The notes under the pieces were generated by a model that was not told the origin of the DNA, did no database searches, and was given only the letters and a program-made list of their open reading frames with translations. DNA of 64,000 nt. It comes from Desulfocarbo sp964620595 (GTDB lineage: Bacteria > Desulfobacterota > Desulfarculia > Desulfarculales > Desulfarculaceae). The stretch spans positions 1 to 64,000 of the forward strand of contig CAZUHP010000007.1 of the NCBI GenBank assembly GCA_964620595.1, in the 5' to 3' direction. Shown piece after piece: positions 35,646 through 44,439 of this stretch. The position numbers and the translations under genes are program-made. The first letter of the stretch is position 1. Every line of letters begins with the position of its first letter.

Positions 35646-36542
35646 CTAGACCTGCCCCTGGCGGCGGGCCATGGCCGGGGGCATGAACTCCAGGTAGTGG
35701 GCCGGCAGGGCAAAGGCCGCCTTGTGCAGGGAGGGCGTGTAGTAGCGGAGCCTCCCCAGGGCGGCCAGGCGGGCTGGGTCAGGGCCGGCCAGGGGGTCGG
35801 GCCCCAGCGAGTTCAGGGCAAAGCCGATGGTGCCGCCCAGGTAGGAGGGCACCAGGGCCAGGTAGTAGAGGGTGAGGGGAAAGAGCTCGGTCATGAAGCC
35901 GAACATCTTTTGCAGCAAGGGGGCGTAGAAGTTGAAGGACTCGGCCTGGCTCACCACCAGGCCGCCGGGCTTGAGGGCTCTTTTCACGTCCGCGAAGAAC
36001 TCGGGTCCAAAGAGCCCCAGGGCCGGCCCCTCGGGGTCGGAGCTGTCCACCAGGATCACGTCATAGGCGGCCTCGGCCTTTTTGATGAAGGCCAGGCCGT
36101 CGCCCACCTCCACCCGCGCCCGGGGGTCGTCGAAGGCAGTGCCCACCTGGGGCATGAACTCCTTGGCCGCCTCGATCACCTCGCCGTCTATCTCGCACAT
36201 ATCGCAGCGCTCCACGCCCGGGTGCTTGAGCACCTCGCGCAGGGTGCCGCCGTCGCCGCCGCCGATGATGAGCACCCGCCGGGGGTCGGGATGGCACAGG
36301 AGCGGCACGTGGACCAGCATCTCGTGGTAGGCCGCCTCGTCCCAGGTGGAGAGCTGGATGCTGCCCTCCAGAAGCAGCAGGCGGCCCAAGGCGCCGGCCT
36401 CCACCACGGCCAGGTCCTGGTACTTGGTTTTCTTGTGCAAAAGGACCCGGTCTATCTTCAGGGCCAGGCCCATGGCGCCGTCCAGCTCAGGCGGCTCTAG
36501 AAACACCTTGCCCGCTTGGGGGGTGCGGGTGGCTTGACACAT
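35646..36542 (-). CDS. speE: spermidine synthase
   Basis: 298 residues. Substrate and cofactor motifs: YQDLAVVE, STWDEAAYHEMLVHVPL, the aminopropyl-donor loop LIIGGGDGGTLREVLKH and VDSSDPEGPA with catalytic Asp. It transfers an aminopropyl group from decarboxylated SAM to putrescine. It is 124 nt downstream of speD on the same strand, which supplies the donor. Confidence 0.93.
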   Translation of the reverse strand: MCQATRTPQAGKVFLEPPELDGAMGLALKIDRVLLHKKTKYQDLAVVEAGALGRLLLLEGSIQLSTWDEAAYHEMLVHVPLLCHPDPRRVLIIGGGDGGTLREVLKHPGVERCDMCEIDGEVIEAAKEFMPQVGTAFDDPRARVEVGDGLAFIKKAEAAYDVILVDSSDPEGPALGLFGPEFFADVKRALKPGGLVVSQAESFNFYAPLLQKMFGFMTELFPLTLYYLALVPSYLGGTIGFALNSLGPDPLAGPDPARLAALGRLRYYTPSLHKAAFALPAHYLEFMPPAMARRQGQV

Positions 36543-36666
36543 GAACGGTACTCCTCGTCAGGGGGAAGGGGATGGGACGGCCGCCGATGGGTGATGAGGG
36601 GGCGTAAGGGGCAGGCCCCCGCTTGCTCTGGAAACAGCCCTCCTGGGCCGGCTTGGCGGCCGGGCA

Positions 36667-37086
36667 TCAGGTCTCCGGCTGGCAGCCGACCGCCCGCTCC
36701 AGGCTGTCGGGCTTGTGGCGGATCATCTCCGGCGGCAGGTTGAGCATGCCCCGGCTGAGCATCATCTTCTGCATGGAGCCGGCCTGGAAGCCCTGGTACA
36801 AGGTCTGGGCTGCGGCGTCCATGTCGATCACCTCGCCGCAGGTGAACACGTCCAGGGCCGCGTAGCCGTATTCAGGCCAGGTATGTATGGAAAAATGGGA
36901 TTCGCTTATGATGACCACCCCGCTCACGCCCTGGGGCGCGAACTGGTGGAAAAAGGGCTGGATTATGGTGGCGCCCGATGCCTCCACCGCGGCCAGCATG
37001 GTCTCGGCCACGTGGTTGGGATCGTCCAGCAGGTGGGCGGGGCAGTCGTACAGCTCCAGAATCAGGTGGCTTCCCAGGGCTTTCAT
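36667..37086 (-). CDS. speD: S-adenosylmethionine decarboxylase proenzyme
   Basis: 139 residues, prokaryotic class 1b length. Self-cleavage site SESHFSIHTWPE (the Ser after SE becomes the pyruvoyl group), followed by GYAALDVFTCG. Makes decarboxylated SAM for SpeE. First gene of the speD-speE unit. No SAM riboswitch was recognised in the long upstream region. Confidence 0.93.
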   Translation of the reverse strand: MKALGSHLILELYDCPAHLLDDPNHVAETMLAAVEASGATIIQPFFHQFAPQGVSGVVIISESHFSIHTWPEYGYAALDVFTCGEVIDMDAAAQTLYQGFQAGSMQKMMLSRGMLNLPPEMIRHKPDSLERAVGCQPET

Positions 37087-37597
37087 GGTTCGGCCCCCTT
37101 TGGGCGGCGCCGGCGGAGAGGCGTTGGTGGCCTGTCCGACCGCGCCGCGGTTTCAAGTATGCAAAGGGGGTCCGGGGCCTGACGCGCAGCCCCTGCGCTG
37201 CAAAAAAACCGGCTTTTGCCCGGCCCGCCCGGTGGCTTGCCGCCCAGGCCGGCCCGCCCTGTGTCATGGGGCCGCAAAAGCCGCTGCGTGCGCCCAGGGG
37301 CGCAACGCCTGCGCCGGCCCTTGCCGGGGCCGACTGCGGTATAGCTATGCGCGACCAGATACTAGCCTTGCCCGCCTTGGGACCGGCGGCCACTGGGGCC
37401 TAACAGTGCCGGACCGGCGGGGGGCCGTGGCATGAGGACCCCCTTTGTCTGGACAGCGGGCGCAAGACCCGCAGCAAAAGCCAGGCGCCACCGCCCCGCG
37501 GCTCCCCCCCCCCCGCGGCTGCTGGCACCCGGACCTGTCTACAGTGTGGTCTTTCTACACTTTCCGGGAGCGTCCGTCAACCGGGTTTTGCGGAGGG

Positions 37598-37636
37598 CCC
37601 CGCCAGGGGCGCCGGAGCCTCCGCCGGCGGGGTTTT
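37598..37636 (+). terminator. terminator-like hairpin in the speD-HU region
   Basis: CCCCGCC (37598-37604) pairs with GGCGGGG (37626-37632), with an inner GGAG/CTCC stem, followed by TTTT. No coding gene lies upstream on this strand within 600 bp. Confidence 0.5.
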
Positions 37637-37658
37637 AATTCCCCCCTTTGCGGCGAGG

Positions 37659-37688
37659 TTGACCTAACCACCCCAAATGGCATACTAT
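37659..37688 (+). promoter_or_regulatory. sigma-70-type promoter for the HU/IHF gene
   Basis: TTGACC (37659-37664), 18-nt spacer, TACTAT (37683-37688), 43 nt before the ATG, in an A+T-rich patch. Confidence 0.6.
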
Positions 37689-37730
37689 CAGTGTATTGGG
37701 AAATTGGCATTTAGCTGGGAGATCGACATT

Positions 37731-38129
37731 ATGACGTTGACCAAGGCGGACATCGTCGCCCGGGTTTACGCCGAAGGCATGCTCACCAAGGCCGAGGCCG
37801 CCGAGGCGGTGGAGCGGTCGCTGGACCTGGTCAAGGAAGCCCTGGCCAATGAGGAAGAGGTCCTGGTCAGCGGTTTCGGCAAATGGTCGGTACGGCGCAA
37901 GGCCGCCCGCCGGGGCCGCAACCCCCAGACCGGCGAGCCCTTGATACTGCCTCCGCGCAAGGTGGTCACCTTCCGGCCCTCCCGGGTGCTCAAGGCCAAG
38001 GTGCAGAACGCGCCTACCCAGGGAACGGCCCCGGCCCGCAAGCAGGCCGCTCCGGCCCAGGGTGGCGGGTCGCCCCAGGGCGAAGGCGGGGACAACGGCG
38101 GCGGCGTCATCCGGCGCGGCTACTTCTGA
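37731..38129 (+). CDS. HU/IHF-family DNA-bending protein (IHF-alpha-like)
   Basis: 132 residues. The first 95 match the HU/IHF fold: TKADIVARVYAEGMLTKAEA, SGFGKWSVRRK, the beta-arm GRNPQTGEPLILPPRKVVTF with the intercalating proline, and FRPSRVLK. IHF-alpha-like features are the RRKAARRGRNP segment and RVLKAKV. A 35-residue Gly/Ala/Gln-rich tail is unusual for the family. ATG 37731 follows GGGAG. Confidence 0.85.
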   Translation: MTLTKADIVARVYAEGMLTKAEAAEAVERSLDLVKEALANEEEVLVSGFGKWSVRRKAARRGRNPQTGEPLILPPRKVVTFRPSRVLKAKVQNAPTQGTAPARKQAAPAQGGGSPQGEGGDNGGGVIRRGYF

Positions 38130-38157
38130 TAACCCGCCCGGCCCGGGCGTCGGCGCC

Positions 38158-38886
38158 ATGACCACCCTGGCCGTGCTCTCGGACCTCCACGCCAACCTGG
38201 GCGCCTGGGAGGCGGTGGAGGCGGACCTGGCCCGCCGGGGGGTGGACCAGGTGGTGGTGCTGGGCGACGTGGTGGGCTACCTGGCCCGGCCCAACCAGGT
38301 GGCCCGGAAGCTGGCCCAGGCCGTGGCCCGCCCTGGCTGGCGCGCCCTGGCGGGCAACTATGACCTGGCGGTGCTGGCCGGGGGGGAGGAGGGGGTTTCG
38401 CGCTTCCTCAAGCCCGGCATCGGGCCGGTGCCCCGCCAGGTGTTCGATTGGACCTGCCAGCGGGTGAGTCCCTCCACCCGGGAGTTTCTGGCCTCCTTAC
38501 CCCAAAGTTTGAGCTTCGATCTGGCCGGGGTACCCTGCCTGGCGGTGCACGGCAGCCCGGACGGGGTGCGCGACTACGTGTTCCCCGACCGTCCCCGGGA
38601 AGACCTGGCCGCCTGGCTGGCCAGGGAGGGGGTCCGCTGTTTGTTCCTGGGCCATACCCACCTGCCCTTTGTCCGCCGGGTGCCCGGCGGCCTGGTGGTG
38701 AACCCGGGCTCGGTGGGCAAGCCCAAGGACGGCGACCCCCGGGCCTCCTATGCCCTGGTGCATTTCGGCCCGGAGCCCCGGGCCGAGATCGTGCGCCTGG
38801 ACTATGACCTGGCCGCCGAGGCCGCGCTCCTGCAAGAGGCCGGCCTGCCGCCCCAGACCGTGGAAAAGCTGAAGAGCGGCACATGA
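38158..38886 (+). CDS. calcineurin-like metallophosphoesterase (YfcE/DUF2437-like)
   Basis: 242 residues. Metal-binding motifs: SDLHAN, GDVVGYL, GNYD (His of GNHD replaced by Tyr), HGS, GHTH and NPGSVG. Binuclear-metal phosphodiesterase of unknown substrate. It overlaps tatD by ATGA. Confidence 0.82.
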   Translation: MTTLAVLSDLHANLGAWEAVEADLARRGVDQVVVLGDVVGYLARPNQVARKLAQAVARPGWRALAGNYDLAVLAGGEEGVSRFLKPGIGPVPRQVFDWTCQRVSPSTREFLASLPQSLSFDLAGVPCLAVHGSPDGVRDYVFPDRPREDLAAWLAREGVRCLFLGHTHLPFVRRVPGGLVVNPGSVGKPKDGDPRASYALVHFGPEPRAEIVRLDYDLAAEAALLQEAGLPPQTVEKLKSGT

Positions 38887-39629
38887 TAGACACCCACGCC
38901 CACCTGGAGGGCCTGGCCGACCCCCGCGCCGCCCTGGCCCGGGCCTGGGCCGCCGGGGTGGAGGCGGTGGCCGCGGTGTCCATGGACGCCGAAAGCGGCC
39001 GCCTGGCCCTGGCCCTGGCCCGGGAAGACGGCCGGGTGTGGCCCTGCCTGGGCCTGCATCCCTGGCAGGTGGCCGAGCACACTTGGGAGCGGGAGGTGGA
39101 GCTGGTGGCGGCGGACCTGTCCCGCGCCGCGGCCCTGGGCGAGGTGGGCCTGGACTACAAGAAGAAGATACCCAAGAAGATACAGCGCGCCGCCCTGGCC
39201 GCCCAGTTGGCCCTGGCCGCGGAGCATGGCCTCACTGCCCTGGTGCACTGCCGTTTCTCCGAGCGCCGGGTGCTGCAAATGCTGGCGGAGGCCGGGGTGC
39301 GGGCGGTGTTCCACTGGTTCGCCGCACCGCTCGAGATCTTGGATGAAGTCCTGGCGGCAGGACACTTCATCTCGGCCACCCCCTCCCTGGCTTTCAGCCC
39401 GCCCCACCGGGCCGCGGTGCAGGCCTGCCCCCTTTCCCGCCTGGTCCTGGAGACCGACGCGCCGGTGGCCCACGGCGGCCGGGAGTGCGAGCCGGCCCGG
39501 GTGGTGGAGACCTGCGCGCTGGTGGCCGGGCTCAAGGGCCTGGAGCCGGAGGAGGTGGCCCGGGCCACCAGCCGGAACGCCCGCGCCCTGTTCCGCCCCC
39601 CGGGAGATCCCGCCCCGGTTATGTCATAA
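38883..39629 (+). CDS. TatD-family metal-dependent hydrolase
   Basis: 248 residues, TIM-barrel amidohydrolase. Metal ligands are seen in DTHAHLEG, GEVGLDYK, ALVHCRFS and the terminal LETDAPV. TatD proteins are 3'-5' DNA/RNA exonucleases or D-aminoacyl-tRNA deacylases; which applies is not decided by sequence. KKKIPKKIQRAAL is a basic insertion after GLDY. The start overlaps the phosphoesterase stop. Confidence 0.85.
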   Translation: MIDTHAHLEGLADPRAALARAWAAGVEAVAAVSMDAESGRLALALAREDGRVWPCLGLHPWQVAEHTWEREVELVAADLSRAAALGEVGLDYKKKIPKKIQRAALAAQLALAAEHGLTALVHCRFSERRVLQMLAEAGVRAVFHWFAAPLEILDEVLAAGHFISATPSLAFSPPHRAAVQACPLSRLVLETDAPVAHGGRECEPARVVETCALVAGLKGLEPEEVARATSRNARALFRPPGDPAPVMS

Positions 39630-39668
39630 AAGACATAGATAACCCTTCGTAAACATTGGCTAAAATCC

Positions 39669-39698
39669 TTGACCCCTCCCCAGGGCCAGCCCTACAAT
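39669..39698 (+). promoter_or_regulatory. sigma-70-type promoter for the AOR gene
   Basis: TTGACC (39669-39674), 18-nt spacer, TACAAT (39693-39698), 28 nt before the ATG. GAGGAGGAAG is the ribosome site. Confidence 0.65.
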
Positions 39699-39726
39699 GG
39701 ACGCATAACCTTGAGGAGGAAGAGCC

Positions 39727-41457
39727 ATGTTCAAGATTTTGCGCGTGAACATGACGGATCAGTCCGTCAAATTTGAAGACATTCCTGAACAGTACCAGGG
39801 CCTGGGGGGACGCGGTCTGACCTCCACCATCATAGCCAACGAGGTGGAGCCCACCTGCAACGCGGTGGGTCCCCTGAACAAGCTGGTCCTGGCCCCCGGG
39901 CTTTTGGGCGGCACCAACGCGGCCAACAGCGGGCGCATCTCGGTAGGTGGCAAAAGCCCGCTCACCGGCACCATAAAGGAATCCAACTCCGGCGGCCAGG
40001 CCGGCCAGTACCTGGCCAAGCTGGGTATCGCCGCCATCGTGGTGGAGGGTGATCCGCCGGCGGGCAAGCTTTTCAAGCTCATCGTGGGCAAGGACAAGGC
40101 CGAGGTGCAGCCGGCCGACGACCTCAAGGGCCTGGGCAACTACGACACGGTGGACAAGCTCAAGGCGGCCTTTGGCGAGAAGGTGGCCTATGTCTCCATC
40201 GGCCAGGCCGGCGAGATGCTGCTGCCCGCGGCCAGCGTGGCCTTCACCGACCGGGAGCTGCGGCCCACCCGCCACGCGGGCCGCGGCGGCCTGGGCGCGG
40301 TCATGGGCTCCAAGGGGCTCAAGGCCATGGTCATCGACCCGGCTGGCGGCGAGATGGCCCCCATCGCCGACCCCGAGGCCTTCAAGGCCGCGGCCAAGCG
40401 CTTTGCCAAGGGCCTGGCCGACCACCCGGTCACCTCGGGCGGCCTGCCCAACTACGGCACCGACATCCTGATCAACATCCTCAACGAGGCCGGCGGCCTG
40501 CCCACCCGCAACTTCAGCGCCGGCCGCTTCGAGGGCGCGGAAAAGGTGTCCGGCGAGTCCCTGAACGCCATCACCCAGGAGCGCAAGGGCCAGGTCAGCC
40601 ACGGCTGCATGAGCGGCTGCGTGATCCGCTGCTCGGGCATCTACCTGGACAAGAACGGCGCCTACCTGAGCAAGTGGCCCGAGTACGAGACCGTTTGGGC
40701 CTGGGGCCCCAACTGCGGCATCGACGATTTGGACGCCATCGCCCAGATGGACCGCATGTGCGACGACTTCGGCCTGGACACCATCGAGACCGGCTGCGCC
40801 ATGGCGGTGGCCATGGAGGGCGGCCTGCTCTCCTTTGGCGACGCCCAGGGCGCCCTGGACATCCTGGCCGAGGTGGGCAAGGGCTCGCCCCTGGGCCGCA
40901 TCCTGGGTTCGGGCACCGCGGTGACCGGCAAGGTATTCGGCGTCAAGCGCGTGCCCGTGGTCAAGAACCAGAGCCTGCCCGCCTATGACCCTCGCGCGGT
41001 CAAGGGCGTGGGCGTCACCTACGCCACCACTCCCATGGGCGCCGACCACACTGCGGGCTACGCCGTGGCCACCAACATTCTGAAGGTGGGCGGCGACGTG
41101 GACCCGCTGAAGCCCGAGGGCCAGGCCGAGCTGTCCCGCGGCTTCCAGGTGGCCACCGCGGTCATCGACACCGTGGGCCTGTGCCTGTTCATCGCCTTTG
41201 CCACCCTGGACAACCCCGACGCCAACCAGGCGGTGGCGGACATGGTCAACGCCAAGTACGGGCTCTCCCTCACCCCCGACGACGTGACCGCCCTGGGCCA
41301 GAAGGTGCTGGACACCGAGCTGGACTTCAACCGCCGCGCCGGCTTCAACCAGGCGGACGACCGCCTGCCCGACTTCTTCAAGCGGGAGACCCTGCCGCCC
41401 CACAACGTGGTCTTCGACGTGCCGGACAGCGACCTGGACAATACCCTCAAGTGGTAG
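39727..41457 (+). CDS. aldehyde:ferredoxin oxidoreductase-family tungstoenzyme
   Basis: 576 residues. N-terminal AOR domain 1 (GLGGRGLTSTI, SVGGKSPLTG, GRGGLGAVMGSKGLKA) binds the bis-pterin cofactor. The 4Fe-4S ligands lie in HGCMSGCVIRCSG (C294, C298, C302), with the fourth in TVGLCLF near residue 480. It oxidises aldehydes to acids with ferredoxin in the cytoplasm, or runs the reverse; substrate range not predictable. It is monocistronic with its own promoter and terminator. MoaD/ThiS-like genes follow, which suits tungstopterin supply. Confidence 0.92.
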   Translation: MFKILRVNMTDQSVKFEDIPEQYQGLGGRGLTSTIIANEVEPTCNAVGPLNKLVLAPGLLGGTNAANSGRISVGGKSPLTGTIKESNSGGQAGQYLAKLGIAAIVVEGDPPAGKLFKLIVGKDKAEVQPADDLKGLGNYDTVDKLKAAFGEKVAYVSIGQAGEMLLPAASVAFTDRELRPTRHAGRGGLGAVMGSKGLKAMVIDPAGGEMAPIADPEAFKAAAKRFAKGLADHPVTSGGLPNYGTDILINILNEAGGLPTRNFSAGRFEGAEKVSGESLNAITQERKGQVSHGCMSGCVIRCSGIYLDKNGAYLSKWPEYETVWAWGPNCGIDDLDAIAQMDRMCDDFGLDTIETGCAMAVAMEGGLLSFGDAQGALDILAEVGKGSPLGRILGSGTAVTGKVFGVKRVPVVKNQSLPAYDPRAVKGVGVTYATTPMGADHTAGYAVATNILKVGGDVDPLKPEGQAELSRGFQVATAVIDTVGLCLFIAFATLDNPDANQAVADMVNAKYGLSLTPDDVTALGQKVLDTELDFNRRAGFNQADDRLPDFFKRETLPPHNVVFDVPDSDLDNTLKW

Positions 41458-41478
41458 CAGGATAGAGAGACCAGCCAG

Positions 41479-41511
41479 GCAGGGGAGCCCCGAGGGGTTC
41501 CCCTGCTTTTT
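41479..41511 (+). terminator. rho-independent terminator
   Basis: GCAGGGGA pairs with TCCCCTGC around a GCCCC/GGGG inner stem, followed by TTTTT. Ends the AOR transcript. Confidence 0.9.
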
Positions 41512-41583
41512 GCAGCCAAGGCGCCGGGCCAGGCAAGGGGGCGGGGGGACGGGGACGCGGCGCCAGGGGGTCAGGTCCGAGGC

Positions 41584-41889
41584 ATGCTCATATCGGTGAA
41601 GTTGGCGGGTCCCCTGCGCGAGACAGTGCAGGGCCATGACCACGGCGAGCTGCGCCTGGAGCTGGCCGCGGGAACCACCGTGGCCGGCGCGGTGGAGGCC
41701 ATGGGCCTGGAGGGCCGGGTGCGCATGCTGCTCTTGAACGGCCGGCCGCTCCTCCACGACCAGGAGTTGAAAGAGGGCGACCGCCTTTTCCTCCTGCCGC
41801 CGGAGCTGGCCTACAACATGTACGTGGCCACCGGTTTCCTGAGCCCCATGGCCCGGGAGGAGATCCGCCGCCAGCGCGGAGACGACTGA
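41584..41889 (+). CDS. MoaD/ThiS-like protein without a terminal Gly-Gly
   Basis: 101 residues. Residues 1-75 follow the ubiquitin-like sulfur-carrier fold (LISVKLAGPLRE, VAGAVEAMGL, MLLLNGRPLLHDQELKEGDRLFLLPP). Instead of ending in GG, the chain continues AYNMYVATGFLSPMAREEIRR, so it cannot be thiocarboxylated in the usual way. It may be a structural or regulatory relative or require cleavage. It follows the AOR terminator by 72 nt and has a weak ribosome site. Confidence 0.7.
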   Translation: MLISVKLAGPLRETVQGHDHGELRLELAAGTTVAGAVEAMGLEGRVRMLLLNGRPLLHDQELKEGDRLFLLPPELAYNMYVATGFLSPMAREEIRRQRGDD

Positions 41890-41923
41890 CGCCAGTCCCC
41901 CTGGCCGCCCCCGCCCCCGGGGC

Positions 41924-41999
41924 TCGCCGTCGCCTCCGTCGCCCCCCGTCGCCCCCGCCCCCCCGTCGCCCCCGTCGCCCCCGCCCCCCCGTCGCCCCC
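41924..41999. repeat. intergenic G-tract/CGAC array (minus orientation)
   Basis: GTCGCC units with C5-C7 runs and irregular unit length, filling the 109-bp gap between converging MoaD-like genes right up to the stop codon at 41999. Confidence 0.9.
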
Positions 42000-42238
42000 T
42001 AGCCGCCCCCCACCGCGGGGAACAGCCCCACCCGGTCGCCGTCCTTCAACAGGCTGTCCTTGGCCGCGGCCTTGCCGTTCAGCATCACTATCTTCACCTC
42101 CTCGGGCGGGATGCCCAAGGAGGCGATGAGCCCCAACACGCTCAACTCCGGGGCGGGGTCCACCTGTAGCCCGCTCAGGGGGTCGTAGCCGGGCACATAG
42201 GGACGCAGGGCGGAACTCAGCTTCACCGATATGGCCAT
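41999..42238 (-). CDS. MoaD/ThiS-family sulfur carrier protein
   Basis: 79 residues, ubiquitin-like fold (AISVKLSSALRPYV, LIASLGIPPEEVKIVMLNGKAA, LLKDGDRVGLFPAVGGG). It ends in GGG, the C-terminal glycine that carries the thiocarboxylate for molybdo/tungstopterin synthase or thiamin. It starts 2 nt after the CoA-transferase stop, so it is cotranscribed. Tungstopterin supply for the AOR proteins is a reasonable inference. Confidence 0.85.
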   Translation of the reverse strand: MAISVKLSSALRPYVPGYDPLSGLQVDPAPELSVLGLIASLGIPPEEVKIVMLNGKAAAKDSLLKDGDRVGLFPAVGGG

Positions 42239-42240
42239 GG

Positions 42241-43389
42241 TCAGGACTCCAGCTCTTGGAGGATGGTCTGGCGGTGGGCGTCCAGCTCGGGCGCGGGCGG
42301 CCGGGTGGGCGGGTCGGCAAAGGCCGAGAGCTTGATGGGGTTGCCCGCCACGGTGAAGCCGCTCCCGTCTTGGCCCTCCACCTGCACCAGCATGTTGCGC
42401 GCCGCCACCTGGGGGTCGGCCGCCACCTGGGCCAGGTCGTTGATGGGGCCGCAGGGCACCCCGGCCTCGCCCAGCGCCTCCAGCCAGTGCGCCACCGCGC
42501 CGCCGGCCAGGGCCTCCTCCAGCTCGGCCTTGAGCGCGGCCTGGTTCTGGGTGCGCTTGGCGTTGTCCGCGAAGCGGGGGTCTTGGGCCAGGCCGGGCCG
42601 GTCCAGCACCTGGCAGAGCCGGGCGAACAGGCGGTCGTTGCCCGCGCAGATCACCAGCCAGCCGTCCGCCGCCCTAAAGGCGTCAAAGGGGGTGATGGAG
42701 GGATGGCGCGCGCCCAGGGGGCCTGGGGGGCGGCCCTCGGCAGCCAGGCGGGCCAGGCCGTTCTCCAGGATGGCCACCTGGCAATCCAGCATGGCCACGT
42801 CCACCAGCATGCCCTGGCCGGTGCGCTCCCTGTGGAACAGGGCGCTGGCGATGCCCACCGCGGCGTAGAGCCCGGCCGTGATGTCGCCGATGGAGGTGCC
42901 CACCCGGGTGGGCGGGCCGCCGGGCTGGCCGGTGAGGCTCATGATGCCGCCCATGGCCTGGATCACCAGGTCATAGGCCGGCTGCGCGGCCCGGGGGCCG
43001 CTCTGGCCGAAGCCGGAGAGCGCGGCGTAGATGAGGCGGGGGTGGCGCTGGTGGAGCTGGGGCCAGCCCAGGCCCAGGCGCTCCATGGTGCCGGGGCGGA
43101 AGTTCTCCACCAGCACATCGGCCCGTTCCAAAAGGCGCAGGAACAAGGCCCGGTCGCTGGGGTCCTTGAGGTCCAGGGCGATGCTCTCCTTGCCCCGGTT
43201 CAGGGAGAGGAAATAGGCCGAGCGGCCCTGGATGAAGGGACCGTACTGGCGGGAGTCGTCGCCTGCGGGCGGGGCTTCCACCTTGATGACCCGGGCGCCC
43301 AACTCGGCCAGCACCATGGTGCAGAAAGGCCCGGCCAGAACCCTGGTGAGGTCCAGCACCATGACGCCCTTGAGTGCTCCTGGCTGCAT
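42241..43389 (-). CDS. CaiB/BaiF family III CoA-transferase
   Basis: 382 residues. Family features: VLDLTRVLAGPFCTMVLAELGARVIKVE at the N-terminus, the catalytic aspartate in AYDLVIQAMGG, and PGGPPTRVGTSIGD. It moves CoA between carboxylic acids through an aspartyl-CoA anhydride; substrate unknown. ATG 43389 with AGGAGG. It leads a two-gene unit with the MoaD-like carrier, an unusual pairing. Confidence 0.88.
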   Translation of the reverse strand: MQPGALKGVMVLDLTRVLAGPFCTMVLAELGARVIKVEAPPAGDDSRQYGPFIQGRSAYFLSLNRGKESIALDLKDPSDRALFLRLLERADVLVENFRPGTMERLGLGWPQLHQRHPRLIYAALSGFGQSGPRAAQPAYDLVIQAMGGIMSLTGQPGGPPTRVGTSIGDITAGLYAAVGIASALFHRERTGQGMLVDVAMLDCQVAILENGLARLAAEGRPPGPLGARHPSITPFDAFRAADGWLVICAGNDRLFARLCQVLDRPGLAQDPRFADNAKRTQNQAALKAELEEALAGGAVAHWLEALGEAGVPCGPINDLAQVAADPQVAARNMLVQVEGQDGSGFTVAGNPIKLSAFADPPTRPPAPELDAHRQTILQELES

Positions 43390-43550
43390 GCCTGGCCTCC
43401 TGGTTAGGGGGTGTGTCTCCACTCTAGCCCAGCCCAAGGCAAGGGGGCAAGGCGGGGGGCGGGGGGCGGGGGGAGGCGGCAAGCGGGGTGAAGCAGGGTG
43501 CGCTTGAGGCGGGCGGGCCGGCGGCCTATACTGGCGGGCGGAGGTGGCGT

Positions 43551-44420
43551 ATGCCGGCCAAGGTGGTCAGCTATCATCCCTTGATCGAGGCAGCGGACAA
43601 CCGGCTGCTGGTTTCCCAGCGCCCCCTGGACACTGGCGACCGGCAGGCGGTGGCCGGGGCGGCGGCGGTGGTGCTGCCCCATTTGTGCCGGCGCGATCTC
43701 TATGAACTGGTGACCGGCCTGGACAAGCCCCACTTCCCCCGCCAGGCCGCCCGCCTGGCCTATGACGGCAAGGTGGGGGCCCTGCGCCTCTTCGCCCGCC
43801 TGGGCCTGCCCCAGCCCCGGGGCCTGGAGTTCGCCTCCCTGGAGGAAGCAGTGGCCGCCTGGCGCGGTGGGCAGTTGGCCGCGGCTGGCCTGGAGCCGCC
43901 GGTGGTGGCCAAGGGCGCGGGCGGGGGCATGGGCGACAACGTGTTCCTGGTGCATGACGCCGGCGAGCTGGCCGGCCTGGCCGGGCGGCTGGACACCACC
44001 TGTGCCCACGGGCCCGCGGGCCTGGTTTTGCAGGAGTACGTGGAGACCGGCGGCCGTGACTGCCGGGTGGTGTTCATCGGCGCCTGGCAGGATGCCTTCT
44101 GGCGCCAGGGGCCGGCGGGCGGCTTCCGGGCAAACCTGAGCCAGGGCGGCCGGGTGGTGCGGGACCAGGACCCGGACGGCCTGGCGCGGGCCCTGGCCCT
44201 GGCCCGGAGGCTGCGCCGGGCCGCGGAGCTGGACGTGGCCGCGGTGGACCTGTTGGTGCCGCCGGCCGGGGAGCCGCTCCTTTTGGAGATAAACCACTAC
44301 TTCGGGCGCGAGGCCCTGGGCGGCGGCCGGGCCTTTCGGCGGCTCTACTTCGCGGCGGTGCAGGAATGGCTGAGGGGCCTGGGCCTGGACCCCGGCCTGG
44401 TGCGCCTGGTGGAGGAGTAG
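43551..44420 (+). CDS. RimK-like ATP-grasp protein
   Basis: 289 residues. ATP-grasp features: AYDGKVGALRLFARLGLPQPR (lid and pre-grasp), VVAKGAGGGMGDNVFLV (glycine-rich loop), LQEYVETGGRDCRVVFIG and LLLEINHYFGREALGGG (metal-binding end). Ligase for a carboxylate-amine or -thiol pair; partners unknown. RBS GGAGGTGG. G6C tracts precede it at 43450-43475 but lack the CGAC element. Confidence 0.75.
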   Translation: MPAKVVSYHPLIEAADNRLLVSQRPLDTGDRQAVAGAAAVVLPHLCRRDLYELVTGLDKPHFPRQAARLAYDGKVGALRLFARLGLPQPRGLEFASLEEAVAAWRGGQLAAAGLEPPVVAKGAGGGMGDNVFLVHDAGELAGLAGRLDTTCAHGPAGLVLQEYVETGGRDCRVVFIGAWQDAFWRQGPAGGFRANLSQGGRVVRDQDPDGLARALALARRLRRAAELDVAAVDLLVPPAGEPLLLEINHYFGREALGGGRAFRRLYFAAVQEWLRGLGLDPGLVRLVEE

Positions 44421-44439
44421 GCCGGGGGGCCGGCCGGGC

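Larger units (their letters stand above)
37087..37730. other. long non-coding divergent region (644 bp)
   Basis: No credible gene on either strand; open frames here are compositional. It contains many short GC hairpins, the intrinsic-terminator-like hairpin at 37598 and the HU/IHF promoter at 37659. A terminator with nothing coding before it suggests a possible small transcript on the plus strand, but no known RNA family (tmRNA, 6S, SRP, RNase P) was recognised. Confidence 0.5.

Noticed and set aside
43443..43480. G6C tracts before the ATP-grasp gene as another repeat copy
   Set aside because: They lack the CGAC element; simple G/C bias is enough.
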